Assembly: GCF_036965165.1 (NCBI RefSeq)
Contig: NZ_JBALOX010000013.1
Span: 1 to 64,000, forward strand
Direction: 5' to 3'
DNA length: 64,000 nucleotides
Source of the DNA: Ferdinandcohnia sp036965165
Lineage (GTDB): Bacteria > Bacillota > Bacilli > Bacillales > Bacillaceae_L
Notes under the pieces: generated by a model
Databases searched by the model: none
Told to the model about the DNA's origin: nothing
Seen by the model: only the letters and a program-made list of their open reading frames with translations
In this document: in pieces, positions 24,100-32,355 of the stretch
Position numbering within the stretch: position 1 is the stretch's first letter
Layout of the letters: the number at the start of each line of letters is the position of its first letter
Made by a program: the position numbers and the translations under genes

Positions 24100-24942
24100 T
24101 TATCGTAGATCTTCCATTGGTACAACATCCATGTCAGTGTAAGTGATGTTTTCGCCACACATACCCCAAATGAATGTATAGTTGCTTGTTGCTGTACCAG
24201 TATGAATTGACCAGCTTGGCGAAATCGCCGCTTGTTCATTTTTCATAACAAGATGTCTTGTTTCGTCCGGTTGACCCATGAAGTGGAATACACGGGTTTC
24301 TGGCTCCATATCAAAGTATAGGTAAACTTCCATTCGGCGCTCATGTGTATGACATGGCATTGTGTTCCAAACGCTCCCTGGAGAAAGCATCGTTAGACCC
24401 ATTTGTAGTTGGTTACTTTCACATACATTTGGATGTACGTATTGATAGATTTTGCGCTCGTTAAGTGTTCCAGGCTCGCCTGTTTCAAATGGTGTAATTT
24501 CATTGATATCAATTTTTACAGTTGGATACTTGTGGTGCGCGGGTGCCGAATTGATATAAAATTTCGCAGGATTGTTTGGATCCTTTGAGCGGAATAATAC
24601 TTCCTTCGTTCCTTTACCAACATATAGTCCATCTTGTCGAACCATGTTATACTCTTCACCATCAAGGATGACCATACCTTCGCCACCGATGTTGATAATT
24701 CCTAATTCACGGCGCTCTAAGAAATACTCTACACCTAATTCTTTATTAAGCGTAATTGTTAATTCTTTGTCAGTAGGTGTTACTCCACCAAAGATCATAC
24801 GGTCATTATGTGTATATGTTAACTTTACCTGACCAGGCTCGAAAATTGTTTCAACTAAAAATTGGTTTCTTAACTCATCTGTATTAAATCGTTTAATTTC
24901 CTCCGGATGATTTGCATAACGTGTTTCCATTTTTGTTTCCAT
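24100..24942 (-). CDS. kduI: 5-dehydro-4-deoxy-D-glucuronate isomerase
   Basis: A 280-residue cupin-fold isomerase converting 5-keto-4-deoxyuronate to 2,5-diketo-3-deoxygluconate. The zinc site is visible as PCHTHERRMEVYLYF, with two His and a Glu, and a later His in SWSIHTGTATSNY. Family stretches are MIFGGVTPT, YFLERRELGIINIGGEG and SAPAHHKYPT. ATG 24942 follows AGGAGG. It sits 22 bases before kduD on the same strand, so the two are one unit. Confidence 0.95.
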   Translation of the reverse strand: METKMETRYANHPEEIKRFNTDELRNQFLVETIFEPGQVKLTYTHNDRMIFGGVTPTDKELTITLNKELGVEYFLERRELGIINIGGEGMVILDGEEYNMVRQDGLYVGKGTKEVLFRSKDPNNPAKFYINSAPAHHKYPTVKIDINEITPFETGEPGTLNERKIYQYVHPNVCESNQLQMGLTMLSPGSVWNTMPCHTHERRMEVYLYFDMEPETRVFHFMGQPDETRHLVMKNEQAAISPSWSIHTGTATSNYTFIWGMCGENITYTDMDVVPMEDLR

Positions 24943-24987
24943 TATTATATTCCTCCTAAAAGTAATATTATTTATATTTGAATATCT

Positions 24988-26001
24988 TTAACGGACGATT
25001 TTACCTGGTGCATTTTCGGCAAATGCTTTGATTTCCTCTTCCGAAAAGACATTGCTATCTCCATGAATAGTATGTTTTAATGCAGAAGCTGCAGTACCAA
25101 AGGTTACAATTTGCTCGGGCTCGTGTCCTTCTAAAATTCCAAAAAGTATTCCAGAAGCAAACGCATCACCGCCCCCAACTCTTTCTACAATTTGGTTAAT
25201 GTCATGCACCCTTGATTGATACAACTCTCCGTTGAAAAATAAATTGCCTTGCAATCGATTATGCGAAGCAGAAAACACTTCTCTAAAAGTAGAGTATAAG
25301 AATTTGATATTCGGATACATTTCAGTAATCTTTTTATAGTAAAAAGCAAGTTTTCCAGAATGGTCCAACGAATCATCTGCTTCTTCAATTCCCAATAGGT
25401 TAAGCGCATCCAATTCTCCACATGAACAAAAATCTACGTATGGTAAAAATGGTTTGATCGCAGCGGAAGCTTCGTCAAGGCTCCATAATTTTGCTCGGTA
25501 ATTAAAATCAAAACTTGTTTTGACACCTAATTCTTTGGCAATCTTTAAACCCTGTAACGTTAATCCCTGCAAGGATTTTGAGAGTGCGGGTGTAATCCCT
25601 GATACATGAAACAGATCAGCGCCTTGTAAAATTTCAGTAAAATTAATTTCATTCATCGACAACTGTGCAAAGCTTGAGCCTTTTCTGTCATATGTGACCT
25701 GTGCACTTCTTTCACCTACACCCGTTTCCAGGTAGTATGTACCTAGGCGCTCCCCACCTTTTATAAGACAATCAGTATGAATCCCATATGAATGTAAATG
25801 TCGTTCATATGCTTGACCGAGTGGATTATTCGGTACTTTCCCAACAAAATAGACATCGTAGCCAAAACGTGAAAGGGATGCTCCTACATTTGCCTCAGCA
25901 CCACCGTAATGCATTAAAAGCTGATCTGATTGAAAAAGGCGTTCTCCCAAATTAGTAGAAAAGCGAAGTAAAGGTTCACCAAATACAACAATCTTTTTCA
26001 T
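24988..26001 (-). CDS. kdgK: 2-keto-3-deoxygluconate kinase
   Basis: A 337-residue PfkB-family sugar kinase making KDPG from KDG and ATP. It begins VVFGEPLLRFST, has the substrate loop MHYGGAEANVGASLSRFG, and the PfkB C-terminal signature VGGGDAFASGILFG with the catalytic Asp. The gene is 3 bases after kdgA, with the site GAGGGGCG at the end of kdgA. The order kdgA-kdgK differs from B. subtilis kdgR-kdgK-kdgA-kdgT, but the pathway set is the same. Confidence 0.93.
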   Translation of the reverse strand: MKKIVVFGEPLLRFSTNLGERLFQSDQLLMHYGGAEANVGASLSRFGYDVYFVGKVPNNPLGQAYERHLHSYGIHTDCLIKGGERLGTYYLETGVGERSAQVTYDRKGSSFAQLSMNEINFTEILQGADLFHVSGITPALSKSLQGLTLQGLKIAKELGVKTSFDFNYRAKLWSLDEASAAIKPFLPYVDFCSCGELDALNLLGIEEADDSLDHSGKLAFYYKKITEMYPNIKFLYSTFREVFSASHNRLQGNLFFNGELYQSRVHDINQIVERVGGGDAFASGILFGILEGHEPEQIVTFGTAASALKHTIHGDSNVFSEEEIKAFAENAPGKIVR

Positions 26002-26004
26002 GGT

Positions 26005-26649
26005 TTACGCCCCTCTTGCTTCTTTAACTTTAGCGACATATTGGGCTGCGTATTCGGTTATTTTCGCATAATCTCCTGTTTTCGCAGGAGCAACTAAATT
26101 TCCGCCTACACCAACAGCCACACAACCATTTTTAATCCATTGATCAATATTATCAAGGCTTACTCCACCCGTCGGCATGACATTCACTTGTGGGAGTGGT
26201 GCTTTAACCGCTTTCACAAAATCTGGTCCAAAGGCGTTCCCCGGAAAGAGCTTAATAATGTCTGCACCTGATTCAAGTGCATGTTTCATTTCCGTAATGG
26301 TCATGCATCCCGGCATGTACGGAATTTGATACAAGTTACATAGTTTAGCAGTTTCTACATCAAAGCTAGGGCTCACAACAAATTGTGCTCCTGCTAATAT
26401 AGCGATTCTTGCAGTGGTTGCATCAAGAACGGTTCCAGCACCAATTACAACTTCACTGTTTTGGTAAATAGAAGCGAGCTCCTTGATAACCTCGTCAGCT
26501 CCATCAACTGTAAAGGTCACCTCGATTCCTTTGATTCCACCCTCTACACAGCTTTCTGAGATTTTAACTGCTTCTTCTTTTGAGTCTGCTCGGACAACGG
26601 CGACTACGCCGCAATCCGCGATTTTTGAGAGTATCTTTATTTTTTTCAT
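26005..26649 (-). CDS. kdgA: KDPG/KHG aldolase
   Basis: A 214-residue class I aldolase splitting 2-keto-3-deoxy-6-phosphogluconate into pyruvate and glyceraldehyde-3-phosphate. GIKGIEVTF has the catalytic Glu, VIGAGTVLD the phosphate-loop region, DIIKLFPGNAFGP the Schiff-base Lys, and MPTGGVSLDNI the second phosphate site. ATG 26649 follows GGAGG; a TTG four codons upstream overlaps that site. It is first in the operon and faces an IclR-type regulator gene. Confidence 0.95.
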   Translation of the reverse strand: MKKIKILSKIADCGVVAVVRADSKEEAVKISESCVEGGIKGIEVTFTVDGADEVIKELASIYQNSEVVIGAGTVLDATTARIAILAGAQFVVSPSFDVETAKLCNLYQIPYMPGCMTITEMKHALESGADIIKLFPGNAFGPDFVKAVKAPLPQVNVMPTGGVSLDNIDQWIKNGCVAVGVGGNLVAPAKTGDYAKITEYAAQYVAKVKEARGA

Positions 26650-26673
26650 AATTGCCTCCAAAATCTATTGACT

Positions 26674-26690
26674 ATTTCCTATTTGGAAAT
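26674..26690. promoter_or_regulatory. IclR-type operator between kdgA and its regulator
   Basis: ATTTCC-TATTT-GGAAAT is a perfect inverted repeat with six-base arms, 24 bases upstream of the kdgA start. A further GGAAA half-site lies near 26704 and another near 26770. The arrangement fits repression of the kdg/kdu operon by the divergently encoded IclR protein. Confidence 0.65.
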
Positions 26691-26797
26691 TAACTTTATT
26701 ATATGGAAACTTATAATGCCATTATATATAATAGTGAAAGGGATTTCAACAGATAGATTAATAATTTACGGAAATTTACGAAAAGAGTGTGAATACC

Positions 26798-27559
26798 ATG
26801 GAAGAAAAGAAGCAACCATATGGCACTGTCCTTATTAAAGCCGATAATATTTTAAAATACTTGTCCACTGTCGACAAACCTCAAAGCCTTCAACAAATAG
26901 CGAAAGAAACGGAGCTAACTAGCCCTACTGCATTAAAAATTTTAGATACTCTTCAATTAATAGGCTATGTGCAAAAGGATGAGGAAACAAAAAAATTCCG
27001 CTTAGGTAGAGCGATTATTAAATACGCCAACAAAGCATTAAACCAATCCGAAATCAAAGATCTTGCACAGCCCTTTTTGGAAAAACTAAGAAAAGAAACA
27101 ACCGAAACTGTCCATATGGGCATTCTTGACCAATCAAGCATAATCTATATAACAAAATTAGAAAGTTTCAATCCCGTCTCCCTGTATTCCCGTGTCGGAA
27201 AAGCAATTCCTCTCTATTGTTCCGCAATGGGAAAATCAATCCTTGCCGATCAAAGCGACAAACAAATTGAAGACTATTTGAACAACCATACATTAGAAAA
27301 AAAGACAGAAAAGACGATTACAACTAAAGAAGGTTTTATGAGAGAAATCAATGAAATCCGAAAAAACGGATTTGCATTTGACAATGAAGAACACGAAGCA
27401 GATATCTTCTGTGTAGGGGCAAGTATTACCGCTAATGGCAAAAATCATGGCGCTTTTAGTGTCAGTGTTCCAAAATATCGGATTACCGATGAGTTTATTA
27501 ATCAAATAATTGAAAATGTCCTTGCTTGTAAAAGAGGGATTGAAGGTGAATTAGTATAA
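26798..27559 (+). CDS. IclR family regulator of the kdg/kdu operon (KdgR-like)
   Basis: A 253-residue regulator. Residues 10-70 form the winged helix-turn-helix (PQSLQQIAKETELTSPTALKILDTL), followed by an IclR effector domain (TTETVHMGILDQSSIIYITKLES, LYCSAMGKSILAD, FAFDNEEHEADIFCVGASI). The ligand of enterobacterial KdgR is KDG, and the same is likely here. The start is uncertain: GTG 26789 or ATG 26798; the ribosome binding site is weak for both. It is divergent from kdgA with a palindrome between. Note that B. subtilis KdgR is a LacI-type protein, so the shared name would not mean common origin. Confidence 0.85.
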   Translation: MEEKKQPYGTVLIKADNILKYLSTVDKPQSLQQIAKETELTSPTALKILDTLQLIGYVQKDEETKKFRLGRAIIKYANKALNQSEIKDLAQPFLEKLRKETTETVHMGILDQSSIIYITKLESFNPVSLYSRVGKAIPLYCSAMGKSILADQSDKQIEDYLNNHTLEKKTEKTITTKEGFMREINEIRKNGFAFDNEEHEADIFCVGASITANGKNHGAFSVSVPKYRITDEFINQIIENVLACKRGIEGELV

Positions 27560-27562
27560 TTT

Positions 27563-27597
27563 TAAAAGGGCAGAATCGGTTAAGCTGCCCTTTTTAA
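27563..27597 (+). terminator. Terminator after the IclR-type gene
   Basis: AAAAGGGCAG/CTGCCCTTTT stem followed by T and A. Confidence 0.85.
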
Positions 27598-27705
27598 AGG
27601 TCTCTCCTGAAATTAACAATGAATAGCACATTCTTGTTATCACTACTCCCCTAATAGTTTTTTTGTCATCCAAACTCCTAATTATAAAAACTATCAAAAA
27701 ACTTA

Positions 27706-27734
27706 TTGACCTTTTTTCCACCCTCTGATACTAT
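27706..27734 (+). promoter_or_regulatory. Sigma-A promoter of the T-box leader
   Basis: TTGACC (27706-27711), a 17-base spacer and TACTAT (27729-27734), about 15 bases before the start of the T-box. Confidence 0.75.
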
Positions 27735-27749
27735 ACCAATATATTAAAA

Positions 27750-28003
27750 ATCAATGACGAGAAAGAGTACGATTGGAATCCTGTTCCCCAGAGAGTCGAC
27801 AGTTGCTGAAAGTCGATGTTCAGAGCCATCCGAAAATCATCTCAGAGATGCAAAGCCGAAAAAAGTAAGCTTTGACGGGGATCCGCCGTTACAAGGAAGA
27901 CGTATGTTAGTACGTTAGTGAGCGTCGCGCTTTTTTAAGTGCGGAATTTGGGTGGTATCGCGAGTTAACCTCGTCCCTTTTTTGGGGGCGAGGTTTTTTT
28001 ATT
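27750..28003 (+). promoter_or_regulatory. T-box riboswitch, probably isoleucine-specific
   Basis: Stem I begins with the canonical AATGACGAGAAAGAGTA and contains CAGAGAGTCG. The T-box sequence GGGTGGTATCGCG is at about 27949-27961, with GGTA changed from the usual GGTACC form only in one base. The putative specifier is ATC at 27836-27838 in CGAAAATCATC, an isoleucine codon. The terminator CCTCGTCCC/GGGGGCGAGG plus T run ends at about 28000. Uncharged tRNA would favour antitermination and expression of brnQ. Confidence 0.92.
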
Positions 28004-28063
28004 TTGTCTTGGGAAATGGACCTGTCCCTTTGTCCCAAAAAACAACAAAAGGAGAGATTCAAG

Positions 28064-29395
28064 ATGAAGAAGTTAGATACTATATTTATTGGTTTTATGT
28101 TATTTTCAATGTTCTTTGGGGCTGGAAATTTAATTTTCCCACCGTTTTTAGGCGCTGGCGCAGGTACAAACTTTTGGACTGCTATGCTTGGATTTATCGT
28201 AACTGGAGTCGGATTACCGGTATTGGTTATCTTTGCTGTTTCCCTTGTAAAAGGGGGTGCTCAGGCAATGGGCGATCGCGTCCATCCTGTATTTAGTACA
28301 GCTTTTATGGTTGCTGTGTATCTATGTATCGGACCATTTCTTGCGATTCCAAGAAACGCAAACGTTGCGTTCGAAATGGGGATTACCCCATTTTTATCTG
28401 AATCAACAAATACAGCTCTTATTTTATTACTTTTCTCAGTTGTCTTCTTTGGAGTCGTATATTTTATTAGCTTAAACCCAAGCAAAATGGAACAATATAT
28501 GGGACGCTTCATTGCTCCAACATTAGTTGTTGCAATCGTCATTTTAATCGCTGTTGGATTATTTAAGATTGATACACCTTTCCTTAGTCCAACAGAAGGC
28601 TATCAAACGGGTGCGTTTTTCACAGGATTCATTGAAGGTTATAACACCATGGATGCTCTTGCCTCTTTGGCATTCGGTATTGTTATCTTAAACTCGATCC
28701 AAAAAAGAGGTATCTCAGACCGCTCACAGTTAACAAGACATACTTTTAAAGCTGGAATGATTGCAGGGGTTCTGCTTTCTGGTATTTATGTTGGAATTGG
28801 ATTAATTGGTGCTAAGATGGCTGGCACTGGGACATTTACAGATGGTACAGGTATTTTATCTTCAGCAGCCACCCAATTATTTGGACAAAGTGGAACAGCA
28901 CTGCTTGGCTTGATTTTCACATTAGCTTGTTTCACAACCGTTGTTGGATTAACAACAGCCTGTGGACAATACTTTTCAAACTTAATTCCGAAGGCAAGCT
29001 ATAAAACAGTCGTACTTATTGTGACATTAGTTGGGTTTACCCTTTCGAACCTTGGATTATCACAGATTTTAAAAGTTTCTATTCCTTTCTTAGTGATGAC
29101 TTACCCACTACTAATTGTGTTAGTCGTGTTAACCTTCTTTAGTCGTTATTTTAAAAATGTGAAAACTGTTTATGGTTCTGCGATGTTGTTCACTGGTGTA
29201 TTTGCACTCATCAGCGGATTAAATGCATTTGGGCTTGACCTAGGACCTGTTCAGGATATGAAAAATATGCTTCCACTTGCTTCTGCTGGATTAGAGTGGA
29301 TCGTTCCCTCTCTCGTTGGTACAGCATTAGGACTTGTAATGAGTCAATTTAGTAAACGCACAGAAACTGCTGGGACCGAGATAAAGGCATCCTAA
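28064..29395 (+). CDS. brnQ: Branched-chain amino acid:cation symporter
   Basis: A 443-residue membrane carrier of isoleucine, leucine and valine with about 12 helices. It has the LivCS family start FIGFMLFSMFFGAGNLIFPPFLG and further stretches GIVILNSIQKRG and FTLACFTTVVGLTTACGQYF. ATG 28064 follows GGAGAG; the frame extends to 28004 but overlaps the T-box terminator. Control by the upstream T-box with an ATC specifier agrees with an isoleucine carrier. It stands alone with its own terminator. Confidence 0.93.
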   Translation: MKKLDTIFIGFMLFSMFFGAGNLIFPPFLGAGAGTNFWTAMLGFIVTGVGLPVLVIFAVSLVKGGAQAMGDRVHPVFSTAFMVAVYLCIGPFLAIPRNANVAFEMGITPFLSESTNTALILLLFSVVFFGVVYFISLNPSKMEQYMGRFIAPTLVVAIVILIAVGLFKIDTPFLSPTEGYQTGAFFTGFIEGYNTMDALASLAFGIVILNSIQKRGISDRSQLTRHTFKAGMIAGVLLSGIYVGIGLIGAKMAGTGTFTDGTGILSSAATQLFGQSGTALLGLIFTLACFTTVVGLTTACGQYFSNLIPKASYKTVVLIVTLVGFTLSNLGLSQILKVSIPFLVMTYPLLIVLVVLTFFSRYFKNVKTVYGSAMLFTGVFALISGLNAFGLDLGPVQDMKNMLPLASAGLEWIVPSLVGTALGLVMSQFSKRTETAGTEIKAS

Positions 29396-29400
29396 AAATG

Positions 29401-29436
29401 AAAGGATAGATACCGTGACGGTACCTATCCTTTTTT
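29401..29436. terminator. Terminator between brnQ and telA
   Basis: AAAGGATAGaTACCGT/GGTACCTATCCTTTTTT stem, usable by both converging genes. Confidence 0.85.
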
Positions 29437-30620
29437 CAGTCTGTCCTGATATCCAATAATTTTTGACGTAATTCTGTTTCCATCGAAGCAAGCTCAAGCT
29501 CTGCCTGACGACGCTTGTTACGGCCTTCCTCTTGAATACGTAATGTTTCCTCTAATGTAGAAATCAGGTTTTCCTTTGTTCTCTTCAATGTTTCCACATC
29601 GACTAAACCGCGCTCATTTTCCCGCGCTGTTTCAAGCGTATTGCTTTTTAACATTTCAGCATTCTTCAGTAAAAGGTCATTTGTTGTTTTCGAAACTTGT
29701 TTTTGTGCTTCTACTGCATTACGCTGTCTGATTAAGGTTAACGCAATCGCCACTTGGTTTTTCCATAACGGAATTGCCGTCATGATCGATGATTGAATTT
29801 TTTCCACAAGTGCCTGGTTTGTGTTTTGAATGAGACGAATTTGCGGTGCACTTTGAATGGTGATTTCCCTGCTTAGTTTCAGGTCATGAACACGTTTTTC
29901 AAGGCGGTCTGCAAATTGAACCATATCATTTACTTCTTGAACCTTCATTTGATCATTCGTTGCTTCTGCTTGTTTCTTTATTTCTGGTATGATTTTTTTG
30001 TGCATCTCCTCAAGCTTCAGTTCACCTGCAGCAATATAGACATTTAACGCATCAAAATAATCTTTATTATTGCCGTAAAGCTTTTCTAAAATCGCAATGT
30101 CTGATAATAGGACATTTTTACTTCGGTCAAGCTTCACACTGATTCGATCAATCTGTGCCCCCGTTTTTTGATATTTTGACAGTACCTCCTGAACGGAACT
30201 AGAGACTTTTCCAAAGATCCGTGAAATAACAGATCGTTTTTCAGGATTCAATTCCTCAGGACTCATACCATCAAGACTTTTCATCAGGTCTGAAATGATT
30301 TTTCCAACTTCACCCACGTCATTCTTTTGAACATGTTCTAGCATTGTGTTAGAAAATGAAAGCAGCTTGTTTTGCGCTGGTGTTCCATACGAAATCATCG
30401 CTTGGTGATTGGTTGGGTCAATTTGTTTCGCAAGCTGTAGTGCTTTTTCTTTATTTTCTTCCGGCAGTACATCTACCAAACGAACAGGCTTTTTCTCACC
30501 TTCTTGCGTTATGATAAGTGGATTTTCCTGTTCCTCTTTTTTCTCATCAAATGGATTTGCAAGTAATTCATCCATTAAATTGGGTGATTCATTATATTTT
30601 GGAGAATACTGTTCACTCAT
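29436..30620 (-). CDS. telA: TelA/YaaN family protein (toxic anion resistance)
   Basis: A 394-residue, mostly helical cytoplasmic protein with long coiled-coil regions (about 170-390). The family stretch IPLWKNQVAIALTLIRQRNAVEAQKQVSKTTNDLLLKNAEML is clear. The first 50 residues are acidic and disordered. TelA-like proteins are associated with resistance to tellurite, nisin and other envelope-acting agents; biochemical activity is unknown. The site AGGAGG lies in the end of xpaC and ATG 30620 follows. xpaC-yaaN is a known B. subtilis pair. Confidence 0.9.
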   Translation of the reverse strand: MSEQYSPKYNESPNLMDELLANPFDEKKEEQENPLIITQEGEKKPVRLVDVLPEENKEKALQLAKQIDPTNHQAMISYGTPAQNKLLSFSNTMLEHVQKNDVGEVGKIISDLMKSLDGMSPEELNPEKRSVISRIFGKVSSSVQEVLSKYQKTGAQIDRISVKLDRSKNVLLSDIAILEKLYGNNKDYFDALNVYIAAGELKLEEMHKKIIPEIKKQAEATNDQMKVQEVNDMVQFADRLEKRVHDLKLSREITIQSAPQIRLIQNTNQALVEKIQSSIMTAIPLWKNQVAIALTLIRQRNAVEAQKQVSKTTNDLLLKNAEMLKSNTLETARENERGLVDVETLKRTKENLISTLEETLRIQEEGRNKRRQAELELASMETELRQKLLDIRTD

Positions 30621-30626
30621 ATTGAT

Positions 30627-31277
30627 TTACCTCCTGTTTTGATCAATGAACTGAGAATCATTTGCTTGTTTATTCGAGTTTTTTGCCACATCGATTTCAA
30701 ATTGTAGGTCTTCTATATCATTCGAGAGCATTCTGTGTAAATCCTTTTCAATTGTGTTCGTTAATTCTTCAAGTACCCTGCGTGTTTCATGTAGTGACCG
30801 TTCAAGTTCGCTATTTTTCTTCGGTTGGGATGAAAGAAAAGCATACTTCTCGGTTAACTCCACAACTGAATCAAGATGCGAAAAATAGAATCGTTCTGCT
30901 AGATAAAAGCGCCGAGGTTCACTCTTCGTTAAGCGATAAATTTTCTTTGTAACACGATGCAGGTCAACTCTTTGCTTTAATGACGGAATGTGGCGAACGG
31001 TAAAAATGGATTTATTTAATCGAGCAAGTTTTTTTCTTGCTTCTTTTAAATTTCTCTCAATATACTGATATTCCTTCCTCGAAAGCCGATGTTTTCGTAA
31101 AAAGGATTGTTTTATTATGGCAGACGTGCCTATGTAGGCAATCGCACCGCCTAATAATGCATAACCAGACGAAAGTAGGTAAGCTAGATCAAACGCAAAA
31201 AAGCTTACTAACCAAACAGTAACCGTTGTCGGGACTGAAACGAACGATTTAACAATAAAAGCGAGAAACGAATTCAT
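30627..31277 (-). CDS. xpaC: XpaC-like protein (5-bromo-4-chloroindolyl phosphate hydrolysis protein family)
   Basis: A 216-residue protein. Two hydrophobic helices near the N-terminus (about 12-35 and 38-58) anchor it; the remainder is helical and basic, with RKEYQYIERNLKEARKKLARLNKSIFTVRHIPSL typical of XpaC. The family name comes from a colour phenotype in B. subtilis, and no catalytic motif is visible, so the role is probably structural in the TelA complex. ATG 31277 follows AGGAGTC. Confidence 0.85.
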   Translation of the reverse strand: MNSFLAFIVKSFVSVPTTVTVWLVSFFAFDLAYLLSSGYALLGGAIAYIGTSAIIKQSFLRKHRLSRKEYQYIERNLKEARKKLARLNKSIFTVRHIPSLKQRVDLHRVTKKIYRLTKSEPRRFYLAERFYFSHLDSVVELTEKYAFLSSQPKKNSELERSLHETRRVLEELTNTIEKDLHRMLSNDIEDLQFEIDVAKNSNKQANDSQFIDQNRR

Positions 31278-31385
31278 ACCATCGACTCCTAACATTTAAG
31301 TCTTACTATTATATACGAACCAACACGAACGTTGGTTTCAAAAACTTCTGAGGGAAAATTTGGTGTAAAGTGCCTGCCGTTGTTG

Positions 31386-31665
31386 AAGAACTTTCCGGTG
31401 GCAACCGCGTTGCGTTCGGGACCTCATAAGCCCGATGAAGGACTTTTTAGTGGCAACTGCATTGCGTTCGNNNNNNNNNNNNNNNNNNNNNNNNNNNNNN
31501 NNNNNNNNNNNNNNNNNNNNNNNNNNNNNNNNNNNNNNNNNNNNNNNNNNNNNNNNNNNNNNNNNNNNNNNNNNNNNNNNNNNNNNNNNNNNNNNNNNNN
31601 NNNNNNNNNNNNNNNNNNNNNNNNNNNNNNNGCAACTGAATTGCGTTCGGGACTTCATAAGACCG
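31386..31665. repeat. 52-bp tandem repeat interrupted by a gap
   Basis: Two units start at 31386 and 31438 (period 52), and a further unit emerges from the gap at 31632. Each contains GGCAACTGCATTGCGTTCGG, with the inverted repeat GCAAC/GTTGC best preserved in the first unit, and CGGGACCTCATAAGCCCG, a four-base-stem hairpin. There is no open frame. It is unlike the 53-bp repeat in sequence. It lies 100 bases upstream of xpaC. Confidence 0.85.
31471..31631. other. Assembly gap (161 N) inside the 52-bp array
   Basis: The gap begins and ends within repeat units, so the true number of units is unknown. Confidence 0.95.
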
Positions 31666-31899
31666 TTGAATTGAATTACCATAAAACCCCACTATCTCTT
31701 CCCTTCAATCTTTTCTTCTTCCTCAACTTAACTATACTATAAGATATTTATTCAAACTATGGACCTAGAAATTACAAGTATCTAAGACTTAAGGCGTATT
31801 TTCAAAATAACACTTTAAAATCTGTCCTAATCATAGGTCTCTCCTACATAATTATAGTCTTTTTTTAAAATTATAGTAAATTATCTGGAATTTCTTCAT

Positions 31900-31921
31900 A
31901 TAATGTAGTATAGTACATTAT
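31900..31921. promoter_or_regulatory. Operator palindrome of the GntR/ABC operon
   Basis: ATAATGTA (31900-31907) and TACATTAT (31914-31921) are perfect eight-base arms around GTATAG. It overlaps a possible -10 TATAGT and lies 47 bases upstream of the regulator start. GntR proteins of the YtrA branch bind such sites near their own promoter. Confidence 0.75.
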
Positions 31922-31968
31922 ATCACTAATGCACTAATGTACATAATCACCTAAGGGAGGTGTATATT

Positions 31969-32355
31969 ATGAAGTTTAAGCAGGATGGCACAAAGCCTAT
32001 TTATGTCCAGATTTCAGAATGGATTGAAACCGAAATCTTGAGCGGAGCTATACCTGAGGATCATAAAGTGTTTTCCCAGTATCAGCTTGCCGAGATGTTT
32101 AATATTAATCCTGCTACTGCTGCGAAGGGGCTTAATCTCCTTGCAGACGAGAATATCCTATATAAAAAGCGTGGCTTAGGCATGTTTGTGACACCAAATG
32201 CCAAACAATTTATTTTAGAGAAAAGGAAAAGTCAAACGATGAAAAGTCTTGTATTGGAGCTTGTGATGGAGTCGGAGCGGTTAGGAGTAAGTATAGAAGA
32301 ATTAGTCAATATGATTAAAGCTGAAAAAGAACGGCAGAGGGGGAATCGGAAGTGA
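31969..32355 (+). CDS. GntR family regulator, YtrA subfamily
   Basis: A 128-residue regulator. The winged helix-turn-helix (residues 5-75) includes YVQISEWIETEILSGAI and SQYQLAEMFNINPATAAKGLNLLADENILYKKRGLGMFV; the short helical tail replaces a ligand domain, as in YtrA. ATG 31969 follows GGGAGG; an upstream GTG overlaps that site. The four-base overlap with the ATPase gene makes one operon, so it most likely represses this operon through the upstream palindrome. YtrA systems respond to cell-wall antibiotics. Confidence 0.88.
   Translation: MKFKQDGTKPIYVQISEWIETEILSGAIPEDHKVFSQYQLAEMFNINPATAAKGLNLLADENILYKKRGLGMFVTPNAKQFILEKRKSQTMKSLVLELVMESERLGVSIEELVNMIKAEKERQRGNRK

Noticed and set aside
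31386..31665. Possible CRISPR array in the 52-bp repeats
   Set aside because: Same reason: no repeat/spacer alternation in the two fully readable units, and no cas genes.
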